This document shows positions 54,601-64,000 of a stretch of 64,000 bases of DNA, piece after piece. The stretch comes from Daphnia pulex (lineage: Eukaryota; Arthropoda; Branchiopoda; Diplostraca; Daphniidae). The notes beneath the pieces were generated by a model, which was not told the DNA's origin, did not search any database, and saw only the letters and a program-made list of their open reading frames with translations. Within the stretch, counting starts at the first letter, position 1, and each line of letters opens with the position of its first letter. Location of the stretch: positions 12,042,001-12,106,000 of the forward strand of contig NC_060019.1 of NCBI RefSeq assembly GCF_021134715.1, written 5' to 3'. Position numbers and translations under genes: made by a program.

Positions 54601-57600
54601 TGCCGCAATTTTGGGGGGTCTTTGCTATCGCTTTTGGGAAAAACTGGCCCTTAAAAAACTATTTTCCCCAAAAGTTTGCTTGACCTTTCCTCAACGCAAA
54701 TCCAAAAGGAAATCTTTTTCCGGATTGCATTGGCCGAGTTATTAGCAATCTAGTGAAGGGCTCATTTGGCCAATATCCCACCCAGCCTAGTCGCCATTTT
54801 TTATCACCTCTACCTCGTGATCCTGGCGGTTTACAGCCACACCTTGGACTTGAAACCTAAGACCTACAGCATGTCTCTCAGTCTAAAGTGAAGGCCAAGA
54901 ACGCGTAGCTGGCTGTAAACCGCCAGGATCGCGTGGGATTTCTCCCCAGCTTACCAAACCTCAAAAACAATAATAATGCAGTCCTAGACGAGGAAAATAA
55001 TAACAAAAAATACATCAATGGACAAGCGCGGTGACGTGCGTAGGTAAACAAATAATGCAGTATTAGTCGGTATTAGTTAATTAACAATATTGTTTTGAAG
55101 TTTTAGACTGCTTAGTTCTGCCCTGGTTCTGCATGCATTGTTCAAGTGAACGAATTCACCAATAGCAATATCACGACTTCTATGGCTGATTCTAAGGCTG
55201 AGTGAACAGGCTTGACCATTGAAATTTTTCCCCCTTCATTTCCATTTATGTGGATTTCTCGTATTAACTTTGAAATTTGTACGTTATTATATCGCACAAT
55301 AGAAAAATTTCAGAGGCCAAATAAAAGTGGCGGTTTTACGTGATGGTTAGTAAGATATGTGTTTTAATATGACGAGTGTTGTACAACGCGAGTGTTCAAT
55401 AAAATCTTCCCAATTTAATAATATATCCGTATTTTTGTTTTATAGGTATCATGGATAAGGCAGCGTGAATTAAATGGCATCGTCCGACCTGTAATATTGA
55501 CAACGGGATTATTTACTTATACGTCCGATCAACGATTCAGCGTTTTGCAGCGTCCAATGACTGAATACTCTTCACCCACAACAGTGATAGACCGAAGTTT
55601 AACAGATTGGGTATTACAAATCAAATTTGTTCAACCACGAGACGCAGGAATCTACGAATGTCAAGTCAGCACAGAGCCACGTATATCAGAAAATTTCCAC
55701 TTAAATGTTGTTGGTAAGGAAATCTTACATCTTCATTTTAGATATATGAAAAAATACAATTTCTTAAGACTTCAATGATAAGCCTTAAACACGCAGCTTC
55801 CTACGCAAGTGAAGCAACCATCAGAAAGTAGGGGAGAGTTGTACTAGTTGTCCCTTTTTTGTTTTTGAGCCCCCACTTCTTTATTTCTAAATATTTTTTA
55901 TCCCCGCTAGGCTTAAAAAAAGAGGAAAAAATCAGCTATCAAAAGCGTGTTTTAGTTTATGACAATTTACTTTGTTTAAAACCAAAAGCGCTTTGAAAAT
56001 GAAGGAGGGTGGGTCGAGTAGGGGGGCAACATGCTCATGTACGCGGGGTAGGATGACCCATGTTATTCTTATGGGCTAAAAGAACACCTGGTGATGGCGT
56101 CATCAACTAAATTTTCCGAATTTTATCTCCCATCTCTAACCCAGCCACACATGTTGCCCCTTCACTGAAGATTAATCAACACGATTTTTAAAAATTAACA
56201 AAGCTGGAAAACCTTCAGCTTCGTTAATTTAAAAGGATTTGTAAATATATATCTGGATTTAGTGTTTAGTAACAATTGCCAACGAATAATTTTCCCAACA
56301 TTTCTTGGTCGTTTCATAGTTTATATACTGTCCCTAGCGGCTTTATTTTTAAATAGGCAAATTGAACAATAGCCAACTTAATGTAGGCCTACAGTAGGTT
56401 GCAAAATAACATGTTCAGACTGGACAACGTTTTTTTTTAAGTTGATTTTTAGCGTTAGATGTCTAAACCTACGAGAAGCCAGATTCCCGGCCTATTCAAA
56501 TTATTTTTGTATAAAGTGCATGGGGCTACAGTTTGCACGAAAGGATGGGTTTCCAGTCAGTGCGATAGAGATGTTTCGGAATAATTTGGAATATGCTGTC
56601 AAACCCCACAACTATATATGTGTACTTTTTCGTTAAGTGTATCGTCACATGGATAGCATTTACACAAAAAAATTTTCCTAAAAAGGCTATTTTTTTTAGA
56701 ATCTAAGGCAAAAATGATTGGTCCAGCCGATGTTTACGTAAAACAAGGCAGCACTCTGGGACTCACCTGTCTCGTAAGCCAAGCAGTGGAGCACGCAACT
56801 ATTTTCTGGTACCACGACCTGAATGTTATTGACGAAAGCCAACCAATAGTACGGATTGACCAGCACTTTGACTCCACTATTGCTACCATGACAAGCCGTT
56901 TACGTATAAACAACTTGCAGTCAGCACATTCTGGAAATTATACATGTCTGACAACCGCTGCCGATCCAGCATCAACCATGGTTCATGTAATTAATGGTTC
57001 GTGAAATGTTTTCTACAATTTAAATTTAATTAGGTCCCAGTAGTAAATGAGTGACATAGTATTAGTCTAACCTATGATTTTTTACTTATAATTCCAGTTG
57101 AAGCAAGGATTTTGTGTGTAGCAAAAAGTTAAACACTTAGATTGAATTCGTGGTTTAAATATGAGAGTACTTCTTAGGAAGGTCCATATTAAGGCTATCC
57201 AACTAGAAGTCCAAAAGACGTAGGCATTCACATACTGTTGCTTAGCTGAGCATTTTTAACAAACAAATAGATTGTTATACCTTATTCAACAACAAAATTG
57301 TTTCCAAAAATACTGAATTTCTGATAATTAGAAAATTTAATTAGATTTCTACTAGGCACCAAAAGTTTTGTGAGGATTTAATTTCATAGTTATACCACCA
57401 ATACTTTTCGGAAGTGCAAATTGATATTCATACTCATATAAATATTTATCACCAAAACGGAAAAATTACATAATGAACCTGCCTTCTCCACATATTTTTT
57501 CGCGAATGAAATAATTTTTTCTGGTCAATCTTTGCTTTCCTAATGTAAAAGAAATAGTAAAAATTTTTGATACTTTTTGAAAAATTTGTATCAATTTCTA

Positions 57601-57939
57601 AACAATGAATTTAAATAGCTACGTATATACACAGATTTAATATTTGAAATCAACTGGGAGACTGTTGGACAATAAAAGTTGGGATCAAGTATTTTTTAGC
57701 AATAATAGGCTAGGAACTAGTTTATATGTCGAAATCATTCCAAATGTTCCAAAACTCAATCGATAATAATATAATTTCTGCTATTTATTTTTATTTCAGG
57801 GGAGCATCCAGCTGCGATGCAACACGGTAACACAGGAATGTCACACAAACTTTGCGTTTCAAAGTGCTGGATTTCTTTATCATTGCGTGTTGTTATTGAA
57901 TTGTTAATTTCTGTCGTAACATATAACTATTACAGATAG
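31072..57939 (+). CDS. dpr: Dpr-like two-Ig-domain cell-surface protein
   Basis: Five exons join in phase: 31072-31156, 53911-54074, 55446-55713, 56700-56996 and 57800-57939, giving 317 residues. Exon 1 is a secretion signal (MEWFGLVFFLYSASG), ending TATG|GTAAGT. Ig domain 1 has Cys74, Trp86 (VSWIRQREL), TYTSDQRF, WVLQIKF and DAGIYECQVSTEP (Cys155), the hallmark of the Dpr (defective proboscis extension response) family. Ig domain 2 has VYVKQGSTLGLTC (Cys196), WYH and SGNYTC (Cys255). The last exon ends in a hydrophobic stretch (about 292-317) with almost nothing after it, fitting a GPI-anchor signal. Dpr proteins pair with DIP partners on neurons to specify synaptic matching. Odd: extra residues (NGIVRPV) between REL and ILTTG, and a longer loop before WVLQ than usual. 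Which dpr paralogue this is cannot be decided. Confidence 0.92.
44635..44643. repeat. C-run
   Basis: An uninterrupted run of Cs across 44635-44643; length may be unreliable in assembly. Confidence 0.6.
48595..48690. repeat. GA then GAAA microsatellite
   Basis: About 14 GA units are followed by about 15 GAAA units. The open frames over it (RERERE, KERKERKE and FLSFFLSF on the other strand) are products of the repeat, not genes. Confidence 0.95.
49600..50496. mobile_element. 897-bp foldback element, TA-flanked, Tc1/mariner-like ends
   Basis: The left arm (49600-50021) and right arm (50076-50496) are inverted copies with only about three differences seen by eye, around a 54-bp loop. Both ends read CAGTACCCACCAAACTATTAG from the TA (TATA) flank inward, and TATTAGGTACACCC recurs about 195 bp inside each arm. 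There is no transposase. TA target duplication and CAGT ends are typical of Tc1/mariner-derived MITEs. A transcript through it would fold into a duplex of about 420 bp. The open frames on both strands, starting MRRVKYGVFQ, are the same arm read twice. Confidence 0.88.
51801..52310. mobile_element. 510-bp MITE with ~70-bp terminal inverted repeats
   Basis: Starts CAGTACCTACCAAAAGTC after TA (51799-51800) and ends GACTTTTGGTAGGTACTG before TA (52311-52312). Inverted similarity extends through GGAAGCCCGAGA and AAAACGCTGTTTTTGC. A partial third copy of the end (CATAAGGTCCTCTCGG, CCAAAGACTTTT) lies inside near 52085-52120, suggesting nesting or slippage. Its ends share CAGTACC-ACCAAA with the 897-bp foldback, so the two are probably related. 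No transposase frame. Confidence 0.85.
52367..52577. mobile_element. 211-bp MITE with ~25-bp inverted ends
   Basis: Starts CAGTATCCTGCAAAAAAATC after TA and ends with the inverted counterpart GATTTTGTTGCAGGATTCTG before TA (52578-52579). It shares CAGTA ends and TA target with its neighbours but has different internal sequence, so it is a separate Tc1/mariner-type family. Confidence 0.78.
53085..53162 (+). pseudogene. tRNA-like relic in Dpr intron
   Basis: TAGCTCAGTCGGTAGC resembles a tRNA A box and GGCTTCGATTCCCAG a B box at suitable spacing, but the anticodon region is A-rich and cannot form the stem. Confidence 0.35.
54075..55445 (+). other. second intron of the Dpr-like gene
   Basis: Phase 0, donor GTGAGT, acceptor TTTTATAG. 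It contains an inverted repeat: GATCCTGGCGGTTTACAGCCA (about 54819-54839) against TGGCTGTAAACCGCCAGGATC (54910-54930), a 21-bp perfect stem with a ~70-base loop. This may be a small foldback relic or a structured RNA. No coding frame is supported. Confidence 0.7.
55714..56699 (+). other. third intron of the Dpr-like gene
   Basis: Phase 1, donor GTAAGG, acceptor TTTTTTTAG. It includes a weak inverted pair (GGGGGGCAACATG near 56020 and CATGTTGCCCC near 56150). Nothing coding is seen. Confidence 0.6.
56997..57799 (+). other. fourth intron of the Dpr-like gene
   Basis: Phase 1, donor GTTCGT (non-consensus beyond GT), acceptor TTATTTCAG. AT-rich; no feature seen. Confidence 0.6.
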
Positions 57940-58029
57940 TGTGTAAAGAGGATGGGAAGCTAAGTTACATCATGAATATTGTGCGTAATATTTTTTCTTT
58001 ATTACAATTAATTTATGCTACCTCCTTGA

Positions 58030-58035
58030 AATAAA
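58030..58035 (+). terminator. candidate poly(A) signal of the Dpr-like gene
   Basis: AATAAA about 90 bp after the stop codon, a normal distance for a 3' end. Confidence 0.5.
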
Positions 58036-58209
58036 CTGTCTTTTCTGCATCTGCAATGTACACACTATTACTTCTGTGTCCAATATTGAACTATATATAT
58101 TTGTAGACTTAATACAAAATGTGAGTTTATCGTTATATTGTAAAATAATATAAATCTATTAGTTCAATATGTATAATTATTGTAAAATGGATTATTCTTC
58201 ACTGATTCA

Positions 58210-58497
58210 AAACAAAAAATACCATTATATGTGATAGGAAAGGTCTCCACCACGATTTGGAAATATTTCGAGCTAGATATTTGGGACGTATTTTTGGTTT
58301 TTCTTCAAAACCAAAGCAACCTATCACGTATAATGATTGTAAAATCAGTCTTGTACACTTATTTAACACGAAGAATACCAATATATGTGATAGGAAAGGT
58401 CTTCAACACGATTTGGAAATATTACAGGCTAGATATTTGGGACTTTTTTTTAGTTTTTCTTCCAAACCAAAGCAATAACCTATCACATATAATGAGT
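58210..58497. repeat. two tandem copies of a small inverted-repeat element
   Basis: Copies about 156 bp apart. Each begins ATATGTGATAGGAAAGGTCT and ends with the inverted CCTATCACRTATAAT, giving ~14-bp terminal inverted repeats around GATTTGGAAATATT and AGATATTTGGGAC. They lie between the Dpr 3' end and the satellite. Confidence 0.65.
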
Positions 58498-58560
58498 TTT
58501 TTTGGTATAACGATTGTAAAATACAGTATGCTACACTAATTAAACACTAATAATACAATT

Positions 58561-61500
58561 AAGTCTCAAAAGGTTGAAGAGAATGTCCTCTATTACCTAG
58601 GTCCCAAATATTCAAACACCAAACAAAATTTCAAAAGTTATGAGCATTTGAAGTTTTTTTTGGCCATCATTTCTGTGATTTCAAGACTTTACGGTCACAC
58701 CACAGGCTTAGTACTCAACACCAAAATGAAAACTAAGTCTCAAAAGGTTCAGAGGAATGTCCTCTATTACCTAGGTCCCAAATATTCAAACACCAAACAA
58801 AATTTCAAAAGTTATGAGCATTTGAAGTTTTTTTCTGCCATCATTTCTGTGATTTCAAGACTTTACGGTCACACCACAGGCTTAGTACTCAACACCAAAA
58901 TAAAAACTAAGTCTCAAAAGGTTCAGAGGAATGTCCTCTATTACCTAGGTTCCAAATATTTAAACACCAAACAAAATTTCAAAAGTTATGAGCATTTGAA
59001 GTTTTTTTGGCAAATCATTTCTGTGATTTCAAGACTTTACGGTCACACCACAGGCTTAGTACTCAACACCAAAATAAAAACTAAGTCTAAAAAGGTTCAG
59101 AGGAATGTCCTCTATTACCTAGGTCCCAAATATTCAAACACCAAACAAAATTTCAAAAGTTATGAGCATTCGAAGTTTTTTTCTGCCATCATTTCTGTGA
59201 TTTCAAGACTTTACGGTCACACCACAGGCTTAGTACTCAACACCAAAATGAAAACTAAGTCTCAAAAGGTTCAGAGGAATGTCCTCTATTACCTAGGTTC
59301 CAAATATTCAAACACCAAACAAAATTTCAAAAGTTATGAGCATTTGCAGTTTTTTTCTGCCATCATTTCTGTGATTTCAAGAATTTACGGTCACACCACA
59401 GGCTTAGTACTCAACACCAAAATAAAAACTAAGTCTCAAAAGGTTCAGAGGAATGTCCTCTATTACCTAGGTCCCAAATATTCAAACACCAAACAAAATT
59501 TCAAAAGTTATGAGCATTTGAAGTTTTTTTCTGCCCTCATTTCTGTGATTTCAAGACTTTACGGTCACACCACAGGCTTAGTACTCAACACCAAAATGAA
59601 AACTAAGTCTCAAAAGGTTCAGAGGAATGTCCTCTATTACCTAGGTTCCAAATATTCAAACACCAAAAAAAATTTCAAAAGTAATGAGCATTTGAAGTTT
59701 TTTTCTGCCATCATTTCTGTGATTTCAAGACTTTACGGTCACACCACAGGCTTAGTACTCAACACCAAAATAAAAACGAAGTCTCAAAAGGTTCAGAGGA
59801 ATGTCCTCTATTACCTAGGTCCCAAATATTCAAACACCAAACAAAATTTCAAAAGTTATGAGCATTTGAAGTTTTTTTGGCCAATCATTTCTGTGATTTC
59901 AAGACTTTACGGTCACACCACAGGCTAAGTACTCAACACCAAAATGAAAACTTAGTCTCAAAAGGTTCAGAGGAATGTCCTCTATTACCTAGGTCCCAAA
60001 TATTCAAACACCAAACAAAATTTCAAAAGTTATGAGCATTTGAAGTTTTTTTCTGCCATCATTTCTGTGATTTCAAGACTTTACGGTCACACCACAGGCT
60101 TAGTACTCAACACCAAAATAAAAACGAAGTCTCAAAAGGTTCAGAGGAATGTCCTCTATTACCTAGGTCCCAAATATTCAAACACCAAACAAAATTTCAA
60201 AAGTTATGAGCATTTGAAGTTTTTTTGGCCAATCATTTCTGTGATTTCAAGACTTTACGGTCACACCACAGGCTTAGTACTCAACACCAAAATGAAAACT
60301 TAGTCTCAAAAGGTTCAGAGGAATGTCCTCTATTACCTAGGTCCCCAATATTCAAACACCAAACAAAATTTCAAAAGTTATGAGCATTTGAAGTTTTTTT
60401 GGCCATCATTTCTGTGATTTCAAGACTTTACGGTCACACCACAGGCTTAGTACTCAACACCAAAATGAAAACTAAGTCTCAAAAGGTTCAGAGAAATGTC
60501 CTCTATTACCTAGGTTCCAAATATTCAAACACCAAACAAAATTTCAAAAGTTATGAGCATTTGAAGTTTTTTTGGCCAATCATTTCTGTGATTTCAAGAC
60601 TTTAGGTCACACCACAGGCTTAGTACTCAACACCAAAATGAAAACTAAGTCTCTAAAGGTTTAGAGGAAGGTCCTCTATTACCTAGGTCCCAAATATTCA
60701 AACACCAAACAAAATTTCAAAAGTTATGAGCATTTGAAGTTTTTTTCTGCCATCATTTCTGTGATTTCAAGACTTTACGGTCACACCACAGGCTTAGTAC
60801 TCAACACCAAAATGAAAACTAAGTCTCAAAAGGTTCAGAGAAATGTCCTCTATTACCTAGGTTCCAAATATTCAAACACCAAACAAAATTTCAAAAGTTA
60901 TGAGCATTTGAAGTTTTTTTGGCCAATCATTTCTGTGATTTCAAGACTTTAGGTCACACCACAGGCTTAGTACTCAACACCAAAATGAAAACTAAGTCTC
61001 AAAAGGTTCAGAGGAATGTCCTCTATTACCTAGGTCCCAAATATTCAAACACCAAACAAAATTTCAAAAGTTATGAGCATTTGAAGTTTTTTTCTGCCAT
61101 CATTTCTGTGATTTCAAGACTTTACGGTCACACCACAGGCTTAGTACTCAACACCAAAATAAAAACTAAGTCTCAAAAGGTTCAGAGGAATGTCCTCTAT
61201 TACCTAGGTTCCAAATATTTAAACACCAAACAAAATTTCAAAAGTTATGAGCATTTGAAGTTTTTTTGGCCAATCATTTCTGTGATTTCAAGACTTTACG
61301 GTCACACCACAGGCTTAGTACTCAACACCAAAATAAAAACTAAGTCTCAAAAGGTTCAGAGGAATGTCCTCTATTACCTAGGTCCCAAATATTCAAACAC
61401 CAAACAAAATTTCAAAAGTTATGAGCATTTGAAGTTTTTTTCTGCCATCATTTCTGTGATTTCAAGACTTTACGGTCACACCACAGGCTTAGTACTCAAC

Positions 61501-64000
61501 ACCAAAATGAAAACTAAGTCTCAAAAGGTTCAGAGGAATGTCCTCTATTACCTAGGTTCCAAATATTCAAACACCAAACAAAATTTCAAAAGTTATGAGC
61601 ATTTGAAGTTTTTTTCTGCCATCATTTCTGTGATTTCAAGACTTTACGGTCACACCACAGGCTTAGTACTCAACACCAAAATGAAAACTTAGTCTCAAAA
61701 GGTTCAGAGGAATGTCCTCTATTACCTAGGTCCCAAATATTCAAACACCAAACAAAATTTCAAAAGTTATGAGCATTTGAAGTTTTTTTGGCCATCATTT
61801 CTGTGATTTCAAGACTTTACGGTCACACCACAGGCTTAGTACTCAACACCAAAATGAAAACTAAGTCTCAAAAGGTTCAGAGAAATGTCCTCTATTACCT
61901 AGGTTCCAAATATTCAAACACCAAACAAAATTTCAAAAGTTATGAGCATTTGAAGTTTTTTTGGCCAATCATTTCTGTGATTTCAAGACTTTAGGTCACA
62001 CCACAGGCTTAGTACTCAACACCAAAATGAAAACTAAGTCTCAAAAGGTTCAGAGGAATGTCCTCTATTACCTAGGTCCCAAATATTCAAACACCAAACA
62101 AAATTTCAAAAGTTATGAGCATTTGAAGTTTTTTTCTGCCATCATTTCTGTGATTTCAAGACTTTACGGTCACACCACAGGCTTAGTACTCAACACCAAA
62201 ATAAAAACTAAGTCTCAAAAGGTTCAGAGGAATGTCCTCTATTACCTAGGTTCCAAATATTTAAACACCAAACAAAATTTCAAAAGTTATGAGCATTTGA
62301 AGTTTTTTTGGCCAATCATTTCTGTGATTTCAAGACTTTACGGTCACACCACAGGCTTAGTACTCAACACCAAAATAAAAACTAAGTCTCAAAAGGTTCA
62401 GAGGAATGTCCTCTATTACCTAGGTCCCAAATATTCAAACACCAAACAAAATTTCAAAAGTTATGAGCATTTGAAGTTTTTTTCTGCCATCATTTCTGTG
62501 ATTTCAAGACTTTACGGTCACACCACAGGCTTAGTACTCAACACCAAAATGAAAACTTAGTCTCAAAAGGTTCAGAGGAATGTCCTCTATTACCTAGGTC
62601 CCAAATATTCAAACACCAAACAAAATTTCAAAAGTTATGAGCATTTGAAGTTTTTTTGGCCATCATTTCTGTGATTTCAAGACTTTACGGTCACACCACA
62701 GGCTTAGTACTCAACACCAAAATGAAAACTAAGTCTCAAAAGGTTCAGAGAAATGTCCTCTATTACCTAGGTTCCAAATATTCAAACACCAAACAAAATT
62801 TCAAAAGTAATGAGCATTTGAAGTTTTTTTCTGCCATCATTTCTGTGATTTCAAGACTTTACGGTCACACCACAGGCTTAGTACTCAACACCAAAATAAA
62901 AACTTAGTCTCAAAAGGTTCAGAGGAATGTCCTCTATTACCTAGGTCCCAAATATCCAACACCAAACAAAATTTCAAAAGTTATGAGCATTTGAATTTTT
63001 TTGGCCAATCATTTCTGTGATTTCAAGACTTTACGGTCACACCACAGGCTTAGTACTCAACACCAAAATGAAAACTAAGTCTCAAAAGGTTCAGAGGAAT
63101 GTCCTCTATTACCTAGGTTCCAAATATTCAAACACCAAACAAAATTTCAAAAGTTATGAGCATTTGCAGTTTTTTTCTGCCATCATTTCTGTGATTTCAA
63201 GAATTTACGGTCACACCACAGGCTTAGTACTCAACACCAAAATAAAAACTAAGTCTCAAAAGGTTCAGAGGAATGTCCTCTATTACCTAGGTCCCAAATA
63301 TTCAAACACCAAACAAAATTTCAAAAGTTATGAGCATTTGAAGTTTTTTTCTGCCATCATTTCTGTGATTTCAAGACTTTACGGTCACACCACAGGCTTA
63401 GTACTCAACACCAAAATAAAAACTAAGTCTCAAAAGGTTCAGAGGAATGTCCTCTATTACCTAGGTCCCAAATATTCAAACACCAAACAAAATTTCAAAA
63501 GTTATGAGCATTTGAAGTTTTTTTCTGCCATCATTTCTGTGATTTCAAGACTTTACGGTCACACCACAGGCTTAGTACTCAACACCAAAATGAAAACTAA
63601 GTCTCAAAAGGTTCAAAGGAATGTCCTCTATTACCTAGGTTCCAAATATTTAAACACCAAACAAAATTTCAAAAGTTATGAGCATTTGAAGTTTTTTTGG
63701 CCAATCATTTCTGTGATTTCAAGACTTTACGGTCACACCACAGGCTTAGTACTCAACACCAAAATAAAAACTAAGTCTAAAAAGGTTCAGAGGAATGTCC
63801 TCTATTACCTAGGTCCTAAATATTCAAACACCAAACAAAATTTCAAAAGTTATGAGCATTTGAAGTTTTTTTCTGCCATCATTTCTGTGATTTCAAGACT
63901 TTACGGTCACACCACAGGCTTAGTACTCAACACCAAAATGAAAACTAAGTCTCAAAAGGTTCAGACGAATTTCCTCTATTACCTAGGTTCCAAATATTCA
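58561..64000. repeat. 174-bp tandem satellite array (about 31 copies, continues past window)
   Basis: A head-to-tail repeat with monomer 174 bp (58 codons, which is why it stays open for up to 426 codons). Each unit holds AGAGGAatgTCCTCT, a perfect 6-bp hairpin, and a TTCAAA...TTTGAA inverted pair. Monomers differ at linked sites: GGTCCC or GGTTCC, TTCTGCCATC or TTGGCCAATC, and ATGAAAAC or ATAAAAAC. Some have 1-bp losses (TTTAGGTCAC, GGCCATCATT). Variants tend to alternate and form larger blocks. The first unit at 58561 is the most divergent, as expected at an array edge. No start context, splice sites or protein family support coding. Confidence 0.93.
60919..62560. repeat. higher-order repeat block within the satellite
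   Basis: The stretch from 60919 recurs from 61961, an offset of 1,042 bp (six monomers less two 1-bp deletions). The translations of the two match over all 199 codons of the shorter. Another related step is seen between 61788 and 62656 (868 bp, five monomers less 2 bp). Such recent multi-monomer duplication is typical of unequal crossing-over. Confidence 0.75.

Noticed and set aside
58561..64000. CRISPR array or repeat-protein gene
   Set aside because: The units are directly adjacent with no unique spacers, and frame is not protected; it is a tandem satellite.
58561..64000. Hammerhead ribozyme within the satellite monomer
   Set aside because: I looked for the CTGATGA...GAAA core, known in some animal satellites of similar size, and did not find it.

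Overview
The window looks like nuclear DNA of an arthropod, most likely a branchiopod crustacean such as Daphnia. That placement is an inference from protein families and gene architecture. Most housekeeping genes here are cut into many small exons by phase-consistent GT-AG introns of about 55-100 bp. There are no bacterial-style operons.

Layout. 1-1218 is the 3' part of a TMEM185-family membrane protein gene (+). 3002-6100 is a complete 12-exon glycogen synthase (+). 7211-9237 is a complete 9-exon COP9 signalosome subunit 2 (+). 9961-14261 is a peptidylglycine alpha-hydroxylating monooxygenase gene (PHM, -). It has 12 exons plus a second, phase-compatible terminal module downstream (9961-10215) that repeats the last copper ligand and the C-terminus. 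14594-15826 is a 4-exon COMMD10 homologue (-). 16661-19074 is a small C18orf32/UPF0729 homologue (-), split in its coding sequence by a Copia-type LTR element (16810-18972) with apparently identical 199-bp LTRs and a 5-bp target duplication.

19075-31071 holds no gene I can support. 31072-57939 is a five-exon Dpr-like two-immunoglobulin cell-surface gene (+). Its signal-peptide exon is separated from the Ig exons by a ~22.75-kb intron. That intron and the upstream flank carry many copies of the palindrome TAGGCCTA, CTG/CAG runs, a GA/GAAA microsatellite, and a cluster of TA-flanked inverted-repeat elements, including an 897-bp near-perfect foldback.

From about 58.56 kb to the window end there is a tandem satellite with a 174-bp monomer, roughly 31 copies, showing higher-order structure. 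It runs off the window.

The first 16 kb serve unrelated cell functions: glycogen synthesis, cullin deneddylation, neuropeptide amidation and COMMD/Commander trafficking. The second half is dominated by one large, probably neuronal, adhesion gene and its repeat-rich surroundings. The observations most worth following are the duplicated PHM terminal module, the young LTR insertion breaking C18orf32, co-varying hairpin repeats inside that element, the foldback in the dpr intron, and the satellite.
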